From assembly GCA_900142905.1 (NCBI GenBank), contig FSRV01000001.1:4712001-4776000 (forward strand): DNA of 64,000 nt. Reading direction: 5' to 3'. This stretch comes from Burkholderia sp. GAS332. Its GTDB lineage: Bacteria; Pseudomonadota; Gammaproteobacteria; Burkholderiales; Burkholderiaceae. The notes below the pieces were generated by a model. The model saw only the letters and a list, made by a program, of their open reading frames with translations. It ran no database searches and was not told where the DNA came from. Shown piece after piece: positions 25,691 to 37,564 of the stretch (the first letter of the stretch is position 1; every line of letters begins with the position of its first letter). The position numbers were made by a program, and so were the translations under genes.

Positions 25691-25972
25691 ATGTCATACA
25701 CTATCGATTTCAATTCAAGCACGTCGATCGACGCCGTTGCAGATGCAGTGGATCGGCAAATACTGAAGAAAATGCGGCCAGTACTCCTGCAATTCTCACT
25801 GACCGATTACAAAGCCATCGAGCCCTGGTTGAAACGGGAGTACGGTGCGACCGAGGTGCGCATCTCGGATCACTACTTGACCGATATACCACCAGTCCGA
25901 AGTATCCAGTTCACACTGAACGGCACGCCCTACCGTGGCGTGTTCGTCGGCGGACAGATCTTGTTGGCGTAG
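25691..25972 (+). CDS. Orphan protein B of a tandem paralogous pair
   Basis: 93 residues, not recognised. Starts at ATG 25691 with a weak ribosome site, 38 bases after orphan A. It shows DFNSSTSIDAVADAVDRQI, AIEPWLKREYGATEVRISD and PPVRSIQFTLNGTPYRGVFVG. The match to orphan A in order and spacing points to an old tandem duplication followed by strong divergence. Probably a small alpha/beta soluble protein. No membrane segment or signal peptide. Confidence 0.65.
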   Translation: MSYTIDFNSSTSIDAVADAVDRQILKKMRPVLLQFSLTDYKAIEPWLKREYGATEVRISDHYLTDIPPVRSIQFTLNGTPYRGVFVGGQILLA

Positions 25973-26089
25973 CGACAAAGCGATAACGGCAGCCGAGGTG
26001 CGCCACACGCCGGCACCGCGGCTAGCCATGTCGCTGCACGTGCGCCATGCGTGCACGTGACGCATGGCTTGATACAGGCCGGATGCGCC

Positions 26090-27073
26090 TCAATCCAGCG
26101 GCGCGATACCCTGATCGATCGAACCGAAAATCGACTTGCCTGCTTCGTCGAACATCTCGATCTTCACGGTATCGCCGAACTTCATGAACTCGGTTTGCGG
26201 CGCACCATGCTCGATGGTCTCGAGGCAGCGCTTTTCAGCGATACAGCAGTAGCCGCGCTTCGCGTCCTTGTTCGACACCGTGCCCGAACCGACAATCGCG
26301 CCGGCGCGCAGGTTGCGCGTCTTCGCCGCGTGCGAGATCAGTTGGCCGAAGTGGAACACCATGTCGGTGCCGGCGTCGGGCTGGCCGACCTTCTTGTTGT
26401 TCCAGTGGACGATCATCGGCCGGTGCACGCGCCCCTCGCGCCAGCTCTCGCCGAGTTCGTCGGGCGTCACCGCGACCGGCGCGAACGACGTGGCCGGCTT
26501 GCTCTGGAAAAAGCCGAAACCCTTCGCGAGTTCCGCGGGGATCAGATTGCGCAGCGAGACGTCGTTGACGAGCGTCACCAGACGCACGCTCCTGAGCGCC
26601 TGATCGGGCGTGGCGCCCATCGGCACGTCGGTGGTGATCACGGCGACTTCCGCTTCGAAGTCGATGCCGAATTCTTCCGATGCGCACAGCACATCGTCTT
26701 TCGGGCCGATGAAGTCGTCGCTGCCGCCCTGGTACATGAGCGGGTCCGTCCAGAATTCCGGCGGCATTTCCGCGCCACGCGCGCGCCGCACCAGTTCGAC
26801 ATGGTTCACGTACGACGAACCGTCGGCCCACTGGAACGCGCGCGGCAGCGGCGCCATGCATTCCTTCGCGTCGAACGGGAAGGTGTTGCGCGCGCGGCCC
26901 TGGTTGAGCGCATCGTACAGATCCTGCAGTTGCGGCGCGTAGAAGGCCCAGTCGTCGAGCACGCGCTGCATGGTGGGCGCGATCGCGTCGGCGACGGCCG
27001 CAGTATGCAGGTCGCGGGACACGACGATCAATTGACCGTCGCGCGTGCCGTCCTTCAGCGTGGCAAGTTTCAT
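26090..27073 (-). CDS. Fumarylacetoacetate hydrolase family protein
   Basis: 327 residues. FAH fold: YVNHVELVRRARG, the metal-binding FGIDFEAEVAVITTDVPMG (acidic residues), LVNDVSLRNLIP, FFQSKPATSFAP and GSGTVSNKD. Length and motifs fit the fumarylacetoacetase-like branch acting on aromatic or tyrosine breakdown products. It faces an IclR regulator 124 bases away, which probably controls it. Confidence 0.9.
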   Translation of the reverse strand: MKLATLKDGTRDGQLIVVSRDLHTAAVADAIAPTMQRVLDDWAFYAPQLQDLYDALNQGRARNTFPFDAKECMAPLPRAFQWADGSSYVNHVELVRRARGAEMPPEFWTDPLMYQGGSDDFIGPKDDVLCASEEFGIDFEAEVAVITTDVPMGATPDQALRSVRLVTLVNDVSLRNLIPAELAKGFGFFQSKPATSFAPVAVTPDELGESWREGRVHRPMIVHWNNKKVGQPDAGTDMVFHFGQLISHAAKTRNLRAGAIVGSGTVSNKDAKRGYCCIAEKRCLETIEHGAPQTEFMKFGDTVKIEMFDEAGKSIFGSIDQGIAPLD

Positions 27074-27197
27074 AGAGGAGTGAGCCGTTAGTGACGATAG
27101 AAGGAATCTATTCTACGATGGTGAATCGGCCCGGCCCAAGCGCCGCCGCCTTTTCTCACTTCTCACTGTCTTTTAAACGCGCTCCGGCGCCTCGCTC

Positions 27198-28094
27198 ATG
27201 CCTCCAATTGCCCGCTCCGGCGCGATCCATACCGACACCGACTCCGCTGAACCGCCCGAGCCGCACGACGCGCCCGAATCCGACGACGAAAGCGTCGAGA
27301 CCGGCGAGGAAAAGCTGCGCTCCGGCATCCAGTCGATCGAAGTCGGTTTCAGATTGCTCGACGTGCTGACCCACGAACCGCGCGCGATGATGCTGCGCGA
27401 TCTGGCACAGCGCGCAGGGATGAGTCCCGCGAAAGCGCACCGCTATCTGGTGAGTTTCCTGCGCCTCGGCGTGGTGGCGCAGGATCCGCTGTCGGGCCGT
27501 TACGAACTGGGTGGCTTCGCGTTGCAATTGGGGCTCGCGCGGCTTGCCCGCGTCGACGGCGTGAAGCTCGCGCGCATTGCGCTTGCCGAACTGCGCGACC
27601 GGCTCGATCTGACGGTCGGCATCGCGGTGTGGGGCAATCAGGGGCCGACAATGGTCCACTGGATGGAATCGAGTCATCCGGCCAAGGCGTCGCTCAAGCT
27701 CGGCGACGTGATGCCACTGCTCAGTTCCGCCACCGGTCTGCTGTTTGCCGCCTATCTGCCGTCGAGCAAGACCGCCGCGATGCTCGAACGTGAACTGGCT
27801 GATTCGCGCCGCTCGTCGCACATGGGCGGCCCGCGCACCCGGGAAGAGGTCGAACGGGTGCTCACGGAAGTGCGGCAGCACGAAGCGGCGCGCGTGGAAG
27901 GCATGCTGCTGCCGACCATCCACGCGTTCTGCATGCCGGTATTCGACTCGACCGGCGATCTTGCGCTGGGACTGGTTGCGCTCGGTCATGAAGGCGCGTT
28001 CGATATCCACTGGGGTGGCGAGATCGATACGGCGCTGCGCGAATGTGCGCAAAAGCTCTCGTACGAGCTCGGGTATAGTGCGGCGCCACGCTGA
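27198..28094 (+). CDS. IclR-family transcriptional regulator
   Basis: 298 residues. After an acidic, disordered 38-residue N-terminus comes the winged helix (SIEVGFRLLDVL, LRDLAQRAGMSPAKAHRYLVSFLRLGVV). The IclR effector domain follows (GIAVWGNQGPTMVHW, LLSSATGLLFAAYLP, AFCMPVFDSTGDLALGLVALG). Divergent from the FAH-family hydrolase, so likely the regulator of aromatic or tyrosine degradation genes. Confidence 0.9.
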   Translation: MPPIARSGAIHTDTDSAEPPEPHDAPESDDESVETGEEKLRSGIQSIEVGFRLLDVLTHEPRAMMLRDLAQRAGMSPAKAHRYLVSFLRLGVVAQDPLSGRYELGGFALQLGLARLARVDGVKLARIALAELRDRLDLTVGIAVWGNQGPTMVHWMESSHPAKASLKLGDVMPLLSSATGLLFAAYLPSSKTAAMLERELADSRRSSHMGGPRTREEVERVLTEVRQHEAARVEGMLLPTIHAFCMPVFDSTGDLALGLVALGHEGAFDIHWGGEIDTALRECAQKLSYELGYSAAPR

Positions 28095-28255
28095 TGCGCT
28101 GAGTTCAGGAACATCGTTCGTCGGCGGGTGGTCGAAACCGTGCCCTGCCCGTTCAGCGCCCAGGTCCGTCGGCTTTCACCGTTGCCGACACGCAGGGACG
28201 CTGGACCTGCCCCCGCCAATCCTCTTACCGTCAGCCCATTCGAATTCATTTGCCG

Positions 28256-29575
28256 ATGTCTTCACCTTCTGCCACACGCCGCTCTGATCGCACCCCGCCC
28301 GCCGGGCCGCGCGCCGGTTTGCGGGTGTGGCGATGGCTTGCGGTTCTGCTGGTGGTGGTCGTTCTGCACTGGATTGCGGCGCAATGGGTCGAGCGCAACC
28401 GCGCCACGCTGAATCCGTCTGACAACGCCCATGTCCCCGTGCAGGTTGCACTGCTGACACCCGAACGTATCGAACGCAAACCCGCTACCGACGCGTCACA
28501 CGCTGCGACGCCTGTGCCGGCGCGCAAGGCAGCCGCGAGCAAACCGCGCGAACACGTGCTGACGGCAACGCAGCCGGCCAAGCGGGCACCGGCAGTCGCG
28601 GCCGCATCGGATGTCGCTGCGAGCGCGCCGCCCGCAGCGACATCCGATGCCAACGCCAATGCGGGCGCAACCTCACCCGGTGCGGCCAGCGCCCCCGCCG
28701 CCGCCAGTGCGCCGCAAGCCTCAGCAGGGGTGAAATTCTCCGTTCCGCCATCCGGGGAGCTGGAGTACGACACGTTCTACAACGGCGTACGTAACCAGCC
28801 CGGCACAATTCACTGGACCAGCAACGCACAAAACTACGAGATGGTCGTCTCCGTGCCGCTGCCGTTCGTTGGCACGTTCGTGTACTCGAGCCATGGCCGC
28901 ATCGACGCGTTCGGCCTCGCACCGGATCAGTACATCGAAAAGCGCGGCCGTCGCCCGGAAGATGTGGCGATCTTCAATCGCACCGACAAAAAGATCGTCT
29001 TCACGCGTACCCCTGCCTCGCTGCCGCTGCCCGACGGCGCGCAAGACCGTTGCAGCATGGTGATGCAGCTTGCCAGCCTCGTGCGCGGCGACCCTGCCGC
29101 CTACAAGCCGGGCGTGACGCGGCAATTCTTCGTGGTCGATAACGACAGCGGCGAGAACTGGCCAGTCGAGACAATCGGCGACGAGACCATCCGCACCGCG
29201 CAGGGTTATCTCGAGACGCGCCACTTCAAACGCTTGCCTCGCCATGACGGCGATCTGCGCCGCATCGACGTATGGCTCGCGCCGTCGCTTGGCTGGCTGC
29301 CCGCGCGAATCATGCAGACCGAGCCAAACGGCACGCAATTCGAACTGGTGTGGCGCGGCAAGCTCAATGCAGACAATACCGGCAGCCCAGCCGACAGTTC
29401 GAGTGATGCCAGCAGCACTAGCGATGCCAATGGCACGGATAGCGGCGGCACCATTTCACCTGGCAACCCGGCAAACCCGATGCCCGCCACCAACGCACCC
29501 GCGATGACGCCCCAACCCGTCCCCGCTTCACCGGTCGATTCGACCATTCCCGGCAACCTGCCCGATAAGCCCTGA
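28256..29575 (+). CDS. DUF3108 domain-containing membrane-anchored protein
   Basis: 439 residues. A basic N-terminus and one membrane helix (about 25-45, WRWLAVLLVVVVLHWIAAQ) lead into a 110-residue Ala/Pro-rich linker. The DUF3108 beta domain spans about 160-375 (SGELEYDTFYNGVRNQPGTI, LSLGWLPARIMQ-like end), then a Ser/Asn/Pro-rich tail. Probably periplasmic; function unknown. Start at ATG 28256; a TTG at 28250 is in frame. No strong ribosome site. Confidence 0.82.
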   Translation: MSSPSATRRSDRTPPAGPRAGLRVWRWLAVLLVVVVLHWIAAQWVERNRATLNPSDNAHVPVQVALLTPERIERKPATDASHAATPVPARKAAASKPREHVLTATQPAKRAPAVAAASDVAASAPPAATSDANANAGATSPGAASAPAAASAPQASAGVKFSVPPSGELEYDTFYNGVRNQPGTIHWTSNAQNYEMVVSVPLPFVGTFVYSSHGRIDAFGLAPDQYIEKRGRRPEDVAIFNRTDKKIVFTRTPASLPLPDGAQDRCSMVMQLASLVRGDPAAYKPGVTRQFFVVDNDSGENWPVETIGDETIRTAQGYLETRHFKRLPRHDGDLRRIDVWLAPSLGWLPARIMQTEPNGTQFELVWRGKLNADNTGSPADSSSDASSTSDANGTDSGGTISPGNPANPMPATNAPAMTPQPVPASPVDSTIPGNLPDKP

Positions 29576-30008
29576 ACTCGAGTAGGGTCTCGAACAGGTC
29601 GCAGAAACTTTAACGACGAATTAACACATCGTTGTCAGAAGGCTACGCCACGGCGTGCGAAGCCCTGCGCGATTTCGATCTACGGGGTAAGCTGGGAACC
29701 GTATGTCGCCTGACGTTGACCGTAGCGGGCCGCCACGATATGTGGCACGCCATCTGCTGCAACGCAGGCAATAGCAAGACGCCGTCGAAGGCGCATAGTT
29801 CGAACTGCTCGATGCCGCTTCTCTCGCGCCCATCGAACAATCTCACCGTTTTGCTGCACTGCTTGAAACGTTTCTTGGAAAGCCGGTCTAACCGGTAGGT
29901 TCGGAACTTTACAAGCGTCAATCCGGACCCACCCCTTGAATTCCACACCACAAGCTCCACCTATGGCGCAGGAATGGCCAGGAGCCAACGGAAATAAGGA
30001 GTGTCGCC
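29576..30008. other. Intergenic stretch upstream of DUF3567
   Basis: 433 bases without a supported gene. ATAAGGAGTG before ATG 30009 is the DUF3567 ribosome site. No clear -10/-35 pair or structured RNA recognised. Confidence 0.4.
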
Positions 30009-30266
30009 ATGCAAATGATCTATAACAGCCCCAACTATTGTGTCGTCGAGTTTCCGCCGCAGGAAGGCCCGCTGGCCATGAAATCAGGAGGCTATGAGAT
30101 CGTGGACAAGAACATGCAGCGAGAAATCTACATAGACGGTGCAATGGCGGCGAGTTTCCGCGAGCACGTGCAAAAGCTGATCGAAGATGAACCGTCGCTG
30201 GATGAGGTAGACGAATTCCTCGGGCAGTTCGACAGCCTGATGCATCAACCGGTGATTCTTCACTAA
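30009..30266 (+). CDS. DUF3567 domain-containing protein
   Basis: 85 residues, full length for this Burkholderiales-restricted family. MQMIYNSPNYCVVEFPP, GGYEIVDKNMQREIYIDG and a C-terminal VDEFLGQFDSLMHQPV identify it. Strong AAGGAG ribosome site. Small soluble protein of unknown function, followed by a terminator, so probably monocistronic. Confidence 0.87.
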   Translation: MQMIYNSPNYCVVEFPPQEGPLAMKSGGYEIVDKNMQREIYIDGAMAASFREHVQKLIEDEPSLDEVDEFLGQFDSLMHQPVILH

Positions 30267-30359
30267 CTGAAGGATTTAACGTATCGGTTTGGCGACAACC
30301 ATCGACCGCGCCGACCGGCTTAGCCGGCGGCCTTTACAAGTCGGTCGGCAGCAGTAACG

Positions 30360-30397
30360 CGGCCCAGCAGGCTTTCACCTGACTGGGCCGTTTTGTT
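30360..30397 (+). terminator. Rho-independent terminator after DUF3567
   Basis: CGGCCCAG/CTGGGCCG stem extended by CAGG/CCTG with one bulged A and a 6-base loop, followed by TTTTGTTT. Confidence 0.8.
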
Positions 30398-30492
30398 TCT
30401 GTCGCTTGTTTCCGCGACCGCCGCAGCCGCCGTTGCCGCGGCACACGCCCCGCCCATCAGGCCCGCGTCCGGCGGAACCGCCCCACTGCGGC

Positions 30493-30498
30493 TACAAT
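30493..30498 (+). promoter_or_regulatory. Candidate metH -10 box
   Basis: TACAAT in GGCTACAATGAC lies 41 bases before the metH start, leaving no room for a cobalamin or SAM-type riboswitch. No convincing -35. Confidence 0.35.
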
Positions 30499-30539
30499 GA
30501 CAGGTTTCCCGAAAAAGCCGGCGCAAGCCCTCGTCCGCC

Positions 30540-31610
30540 ATGAACCAGCCTGCTCAATCCGCCACGCCAGTCCGCTCCGACACCGCCTATACGCGCGGCA
30601 CGGCGCTGCCCGCGCTGCTCAAGTCGCGCATCCTGATTCTGGACGGCGCAATGGGCACGATGATCCAGCGCTACAAGCTCGACGAAGCCCGCTATCGTGG
30701 CGAGCGCTTCAAGGACTACGGGCGCGACATCAAGGGCAACAACGAGTTGCTGTCGATCACGCAGCCGCAGATCATCGGCGAGATCCACGAGCAGTATCTC
30801 GCGGCGGGCGCGGATATCATCGAGACCAACACGTTCGGCGCCACCACCGTTGCGCAAGCCGACTACGGAATGGAAGACCTCGCCATCGAGATGAATCTCG
30901 AATCGGCGAAGCTGGCGCGCGCCGCCTGCGACAAGTACTCGACGCCCGACAAGCCGCGCTTCGTCGCCGGCGCGATCGGACCGACGCCGAAGACGGCGAG
31001 CATTTCCCCTGACGTGAACGATCCGGGCGCGCGCAACGTGACGTTCGACGAACTGCGCGCGGCGTACTACGAGCAGGCCAAGGCCCTGCTCGACGGCGGC
31101 TGCGATCTGTTCCTCGTTGAAACGATCTTCGACACGCTCAATGCGAAGGCCGCGCTGTTCGCGCTGGACGAGCTGTTCGAAGACACCGGCGAGCGCCTGC
31201 CGATCATGATCTCGGGCACCGTCACTGATGCATCGGGCCGGATTCTGTCGGGACAAACCGTCGAGGCCTTCTGGAACTCGCTGCGTCATGCGAAACCGCT
31301 CACGTTCGGTTTGAACTGCGCGTTGGGCGCGGCGCTGATGCGCCCGTACATCGCCGAACTGGCGAAGCTGTGCGACACCTATGTGTCGTGCTATCCGAAC
31401 GCCGGTTTGCCGAATCCGATGAGCGATACGGGCTTCGACGAATTGCCGGCGGATACGTCGGGATTGCTGAAGGAGTTCGCGCAGGCAGGCCTCGTGAATA
31501 TCGCCGGCGGCTGCTGCGGCACGACGCCGGAGCATATCGCGGCGATTGCCAAGGCGCTGGCAGAAGTGAAGCCGCGCCAATGGCCGACCCAATATCGCGA
31601 CGCAGCCTGA
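30540..31610 (+). CDS. metH: Methionine synthase, homocysteine-binding (N-terminal) module of split MetH
   Basis: 356 residues, equal to the first barrel of cobalamin-dependent Met[18 protein letters not shown] opens the domain; the zinc ligands appear as GLNCALGA and [10 protein letters not shown]. In most bacteria this module is fused to the rest; here it ends with TGA 31608 and the remaining modules begin 90 bases later. The split form is normal for Burkholderia relatives. It transfers methyl from methylcobalamin to homocysteine together with the next gene product. Confidence 0.95.
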   Translation: MNQPAQSATPVRSDTAYTRGTALPALLKSRILILDGAMGTMIQRYKLDEARYRGERFKDYGRDIKGNNELLSITQPQIIGEIHEQYLAAGADIIETNTFGATTVAQADYGMEDLAIEMNLESAKLARAACDKYSTPDKPRFVAGAIGPTPKTASISPDVNDPGARNVTFDELRAAYYEQAKALLDGGCDLFLVETIFDTLNAKAALFALDELFEDTGERLPIMISGTVTDASGRILSGQTVEAFWNSLRHAKPLTFGLNCALGAALMRPYIAELAKLCDTYVSCYPNAGLPNPMSDTGFDELPADTSGLLKEFAQAGLVNIAGGCCGTTPEHIAAIAKALAEVKPRQWPTQYRDAA

Positions 31611-31658
31611 GTCCGGTGGCTCGCCCCTGATCCGCCGCTCTTTCGCTATCGAACCCGA

Positions 31659-31688
31659 CGCACGTAATCGCACGTAACCGCACGCAAC
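31659..31688 (+). repeat. Three 10-bp tandem repeats between the metH halves
   Basis: CGCACGTAAT, CGCACGTAAC and CGCACGCAAC lie in the 90-base spacer, ending 12 bases before the second metH start. Confidence 0.85.
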
Positions 31689-31700
31689 CGAACCTACGCC

Positions 31701-34418
<2,718 letters not shown>

Positions 34419-34575
34419 GCCTTGCGGGGCGGGAAACCCACTATATCGTGCACGCTAGCCTGAAGATTTGCGGCAGTGTAATTTTCGGCTTTGTAGACTG
34501 AATGGGTTTCACCCCGCCAGACGCGGCCAAAACGCGTCGGCTTATCTAATTGCAATCGTCGACGGAGAGAATCGT

Positions 34576-34785
34576 ATGAAGAAGCTGACGCTGTTATTGA
34601 CTGCTGTTTCGCTCGCCGCCAGCGCCTCGGTGGCGCTGGCCCAGCCCGCGGCCCCCGCGGCCTCGAGCTCGGTCAGTTCCTATTCGCCGCCCACTGTGAA
34701 GCACGTCAAGAAGCCCAAGAAGCAGAAAATGAAGAAGGGTGCGTCGGCACCGATGGCCGCCCCGGCGGACGCCGCCAGCCAGTAA
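34576..34785 (+). CDS. Small secreted Lys/Ala/Pro-rich protein
   Basis: 69 residues. A clear Sec signal peptide (MKKLTLLLTAVSLAASASVALA, written in part) precedes a mature part of about 47 residues with a basic block VKHVKKPKKQKMKKG. GGAGAG sits 8 bases before ATG 34576. A frame is open from 34468, but the signal peptide fixes the start. Function unknown; mature protein is strongly basic and probably unstructured. A terminator follows. Confidence 0.7.
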   Translation: MKKLTLLLTAVSLAASASVALAQPAAPAASSSVSSYSPPTVKHVKKPKKQKMKKGASAPMAAPADAASQ

Positions 34786-34824
34786 GCAGGCTCGGGAAAC
34801 GGGCCGTTAAGACCCGTGAAAGAC

Positions 34825-34850
34825 AAAGAGCCCGCTCATGCGGGCTCTTT
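34825..34850. terminator. Bidirectional terminator
   Basis: An 11-bp perfect stem AAAGAGCCCGC / GCGGGCTCTTT with loop TCAT. It sits between the rightward small secreted protein and the leftward DUF1840 gene, with T-rich flank on the minus strand. Confidence 0.8.
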
Positions 34851-34918
34851 GCATTGATGCGTGACGGTCTGCGCCGCCCAAGCGCGGCGAACGCCGCCGC
34901 TGGCGAACCGCGCCCGAA

Positions 34919-35245
34919 TCAAAGACCCCAGAGGATATCCAGGTTTTCCTTCCGCGCGGCGCGCAACATGTCGAGGAACGGAAACGCGCGCTGGGCGAGT
35001 CCCGGGGGAATCTCATGATGCTCGTGGCCGTCTTCGCCTTCGTGGAAATGGCCGTCGTGCTCCGCACGTTCCTGTTTGTCGACGCTGATTGCCGCTTCGA
35101 GCTTGGTGATCGCAACGTCGAGTTCGTCGTGGGTGATCACGCCCCGCTCACCAAGGCGCTTGCCGACAATGCCAACGAGGTACTGGGCAAGATTCTCCAG
35201 CATCACCACATCCGGGCAGGCCCGGCATTTGAAAGTAATCAGCAT
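34919..35245 (-). CDS. DUF1840 domain-containing protein
   Basis: 108 residues. MLITFKCRACPDVVMLENLAQYLVGIVGK (in part) is the conserved DUF1840 opening. A His/Glu-rich hinge HDGHFHEGEDGHEHHEIP (about 63-80) could bind metal. The helical end FPFLDMLRAARKENLDILWGL completes the family length. Function unknown. Convergent with the secreted protein gene. Confidence 0.85.
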   Translation of the reverse strand: MLITFKCRACPDVVMLENLAQYLVGIVGKRLGERGVITHDELDVAITKLEAAISVDKQERAEHDGHFHEGEDGHEHHEIPPGLAQRAFPFLDMLRAARKENLDILWGL

Positions 35246-35694
35246 GACTGTTCCCTTTTTCGTTATGTTGGATCGACGTGTGGGCAGCTCGACATCCGCC
35301 GCCGGCGCGCGTTACGTTGACACGCCGATCAGGCACGGCGGCCACGGCCCTTAGTGGGCATCTCATTGAACATATTAGCACCTGCTAAAATCCGTCTGGA
35401 CGGAAAAGCGTGTCGCAATGCGCCGCACGCGGCGTAGCGCAGATGGCGTGGTTGGGCCGGTTGGCCGCAATCGCTTGCTACCGCGCCAAGTCGCCGTAGC
35501 AAGCGCCTCGGCATGTCGCACGCGCACCGCACCAACCGCGTTGCACGCAACGTGGCTGATCGTGCCCCGCAGTGCCCGGCGCGTCCCGGCCGGTGCAGCG
35601 CCGCTTTCCACGCTTCTGACGAATCGGCTGCGCCTCGCGCGCGGCCGCCGCTTCTTCCGCATCACCGGATTGCCTCACTGGACTCGCAACAAGC
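35246..35694. other. Intergenic region upstream of argS
   Basis: 449 bases. A 6-2-6 palindrome TTAGCA-CC-TGCTAA lies at 35375-35388, next to TTGAAC (35366-35371) and TAAAAT (35386-35391). These are a possible but closely spaced promoter pair for argS or an operator. No supported gene. Confidence 0.4.
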
Positions 35695-37485
35695 ATGCTG
35701 CCCGCACATAAACATACCCTCGAAACACTGCTCGCCGACACGGTGAAGCAGGTTGCTGAAGCAACCCAAGGCGCGAGCGAAGCCGCCTTCATCGCGCCCA
35801 CGATCACGCTGGAGCGTCCCAAAGTGGCCGCGCACGGCGACGTCGCCTGCAACGTGGCGATGCAACTCGCCAAGCCGCTGCGCGCCAACCCGCGCCAGCT
35901 GGCGCAACAGATCGTCGACGCGCTGCTCGCGCAGCCGCGAGCCAAGGGGCTCGTGGAAGCCGCCGAAGTGGCCGGCCCCGGCTTCATCAACCTGCGCCTC
36001 GCCGCCGCGGCCAAGCAGGCGGTGATTGCCGCCGTGTTCGCTGAAAAGGACGCCTTCGGCCGTTCACAGCGCGACGCCGGCCAGCACGTGCTGATCGAAT
36101 TCGTCTCGGCCAACCCGACCGGCCCGCTGCACGTCGGCCACGGCCGCCAGGCCGCGCTCGGCGACGCGCTCTCGAACGTGCTGGCTAGCCAAGGCTATGA
36201 CGTGCATCGCGAGTTCTATTACAACGACGCCGGCGTGCAGATCCACACGCTGGCGGTGTCGACCCAGGCGCGCGCCCGCGGCCTCGCCCCCGGCGACGAA
36301 GGCTGGCCGGCCTCGGCGTACAACGGCGAGTACATCGCCGACATCGCGAAAGACTATCTGAGCGGCGCTACAGTGGCCGCGAGCGACGGCGAGCCGGTTA
36401 CCGGTGCGGGCGACCTCGAAGACCTCGACGCGATCCGCCGCTTCGCGGTCACGTATCTGCGCCGCGAGCAGGACATGGACCTTCAGGCGTTCGGCGTGAA
36501 GTTCGACCAGTACTACCTGGAGTCGTCGCTGTACAAGGAAGGCCGGGTCGAGAAGACCGTCGAGGCGCTGATCGCCGCCGGCAAGACCTACGAACAGGAA
36601 GGCGCGCTGTGGCTGCGCACCACCGACGACGGCGACGACAAAGACCGCGTGATGCGCAAGAGCGACGGCACCTACACGTACTTTGTGCCGGACGTCGCCT
36701 ACCACGTCGCCAAGTGGGAACGCGGCTTCACCAAGGTCATCAACATTCAGGGCTCGGACCACCACGGCACGATCGCGCGCGTGCGCGCCGGCCTGCAAGG
36801 GCTTGGCATCGGCATTCCGAAGGGCTATCCCGACTACATCCTGCACAAGATGGTCACGGTGATGCGCAACGGCGAAGAGGTGAAGATCTCCAAGCGCGCC
36901 GGCAGCTATGTGACAGTGCGCGACCTGATCGAATGGTCGGGCGGCGCGACGCCGGGCTCGGAAGCCGCCGTCGACCTGATCGACGAAGAGACAATTCGCC
37001 GCGGCCGCGACGCCGTGCGCTTCTTCCTGATTTCGCGCAAGGCGGATACGGAATTCGTGTTCGACATCGACCTCGCATTGAAACAAAACGACGAAAATCC
37101 GGTGCACTACGTGCAGTATGCGCATGCGCGGATCTGCTCGGTCATCGCGGAATGCAAGGCGCGCTACAACACGGACGAAAGCACGCTGGCCGCGGTGGAC
37201 GTGTCGCCGCTCACCAGCGAACGCGCCATGGCCTTGCTGAACAAGCTCGCCGAGTTCCCGGACATGCTGCAACACGCGGCCGACGAACTCGCGCCGCACG
37301 CGGTCGCGTTCTATCTGCGCGACCTCGCCGGGGAATTCCACTCGTTCTACAATGACAGAGCCGAACGCGTGCTGGTCGACGACGCTGCCGAGCGCAATGC
37401 GCGCGTCGCGCTGCTAGCGGCCACGCGCCAGGTGCTGGCCAACGGCCTCGCGACGATCGGCGTCTCTGCTCCCGTCAAGATGTAA
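35695..37485 (+). CDS. argS: Arginyl-tRNA synthetase
   Basis: 596 residues. Class I synthetase. The HIGH-type motif is PLHVGHGRQ, the KMSKS-type motif is VKISKRAG, and the ArgRS N-terminal Add1 domain (about 1-110) and DALR anticodon domain (about 480-596, [11 protein letters not shown]) are present. Start at ATG 35695. Followed 79 bases on by a SPOR-domain protein gene. Confidence 0.96.
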   Translation: MLPAHKHTLETLLADTVKQVAEATQGASEAAFIAPTITLERPKVAAHGDVACNVAMQLAKPLRANPRQLAQQIVDALLAQPRAKGLVEAAEVAGPGFINLRLAAAAKQAVIAAVFAEKDAFGRSQRDAGQHVLIEFVSANPTGPLHVGHGRQAALGDALSNVLASQGYDVHREFYYNDAGVQIHTLAVSTQARARGLAPGDEGWPASAYNGEYIADIAKDYLSGATVAASDGEPVTGAGDLEDLDAIRRFAVTYLRREQDMDLQAFGVKFDQYYLESSLYKEGRVEKTVEALIAAGKTYEQEGALWLRTTDDGDDKDRVMRKSDGTYTYFVPDVAYHVAKWERGFTKVINIQGSDHHGTIARVRAGLQGLGIGIPKGYPDYILHKMVTVMRNGEEVKISKRAGSYVTVRDLIEWSGGATPGSEAAVDLIDEETIRRGRDAVRFFLISRKADTEFVFDIDLALKQNDENPVHYVQYAHARICSVIAECKARYNTDESTLAAVDVSPLTSERAMALLNKLAEFPDMLQHAADELAPHAVAFYLRDLAGEFHSFYNDRAERVLVDDAAERNARVALLAATRQVLANGLATIGVSAPVKM

Positions 37486-37517
37486 GTCCTCCGGCGCAAC
37501 ATGTACGCGGCCGTCGT

Positions 37518-37523
37518 TATAAT
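37518..37523 (+). promoter_or_regulatory. Candidate -10 box (TATAAT) of the SPOR-domain gene
   Basis: A perfect TATAAT inside GTCGTTATAATCGACGG, which is itself an inverted repeat (GTCG/CGAC). It lies 41 bases before ATG 37565. No good -35. Confidence 0.45.
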
Positions 37524-37564
37524 CGACGGCCGTTCCAGGGTTCTTTTTGCAGGTGATTCATACG

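Noticed and set aside
30267..30539. Possible cobalamin or SAH riboswitch before metH
   Set aside because: The region is mostly taken by the DUF3567 terminator and the likely metH leader is about 40 bases, too short; no conserved motif seen.
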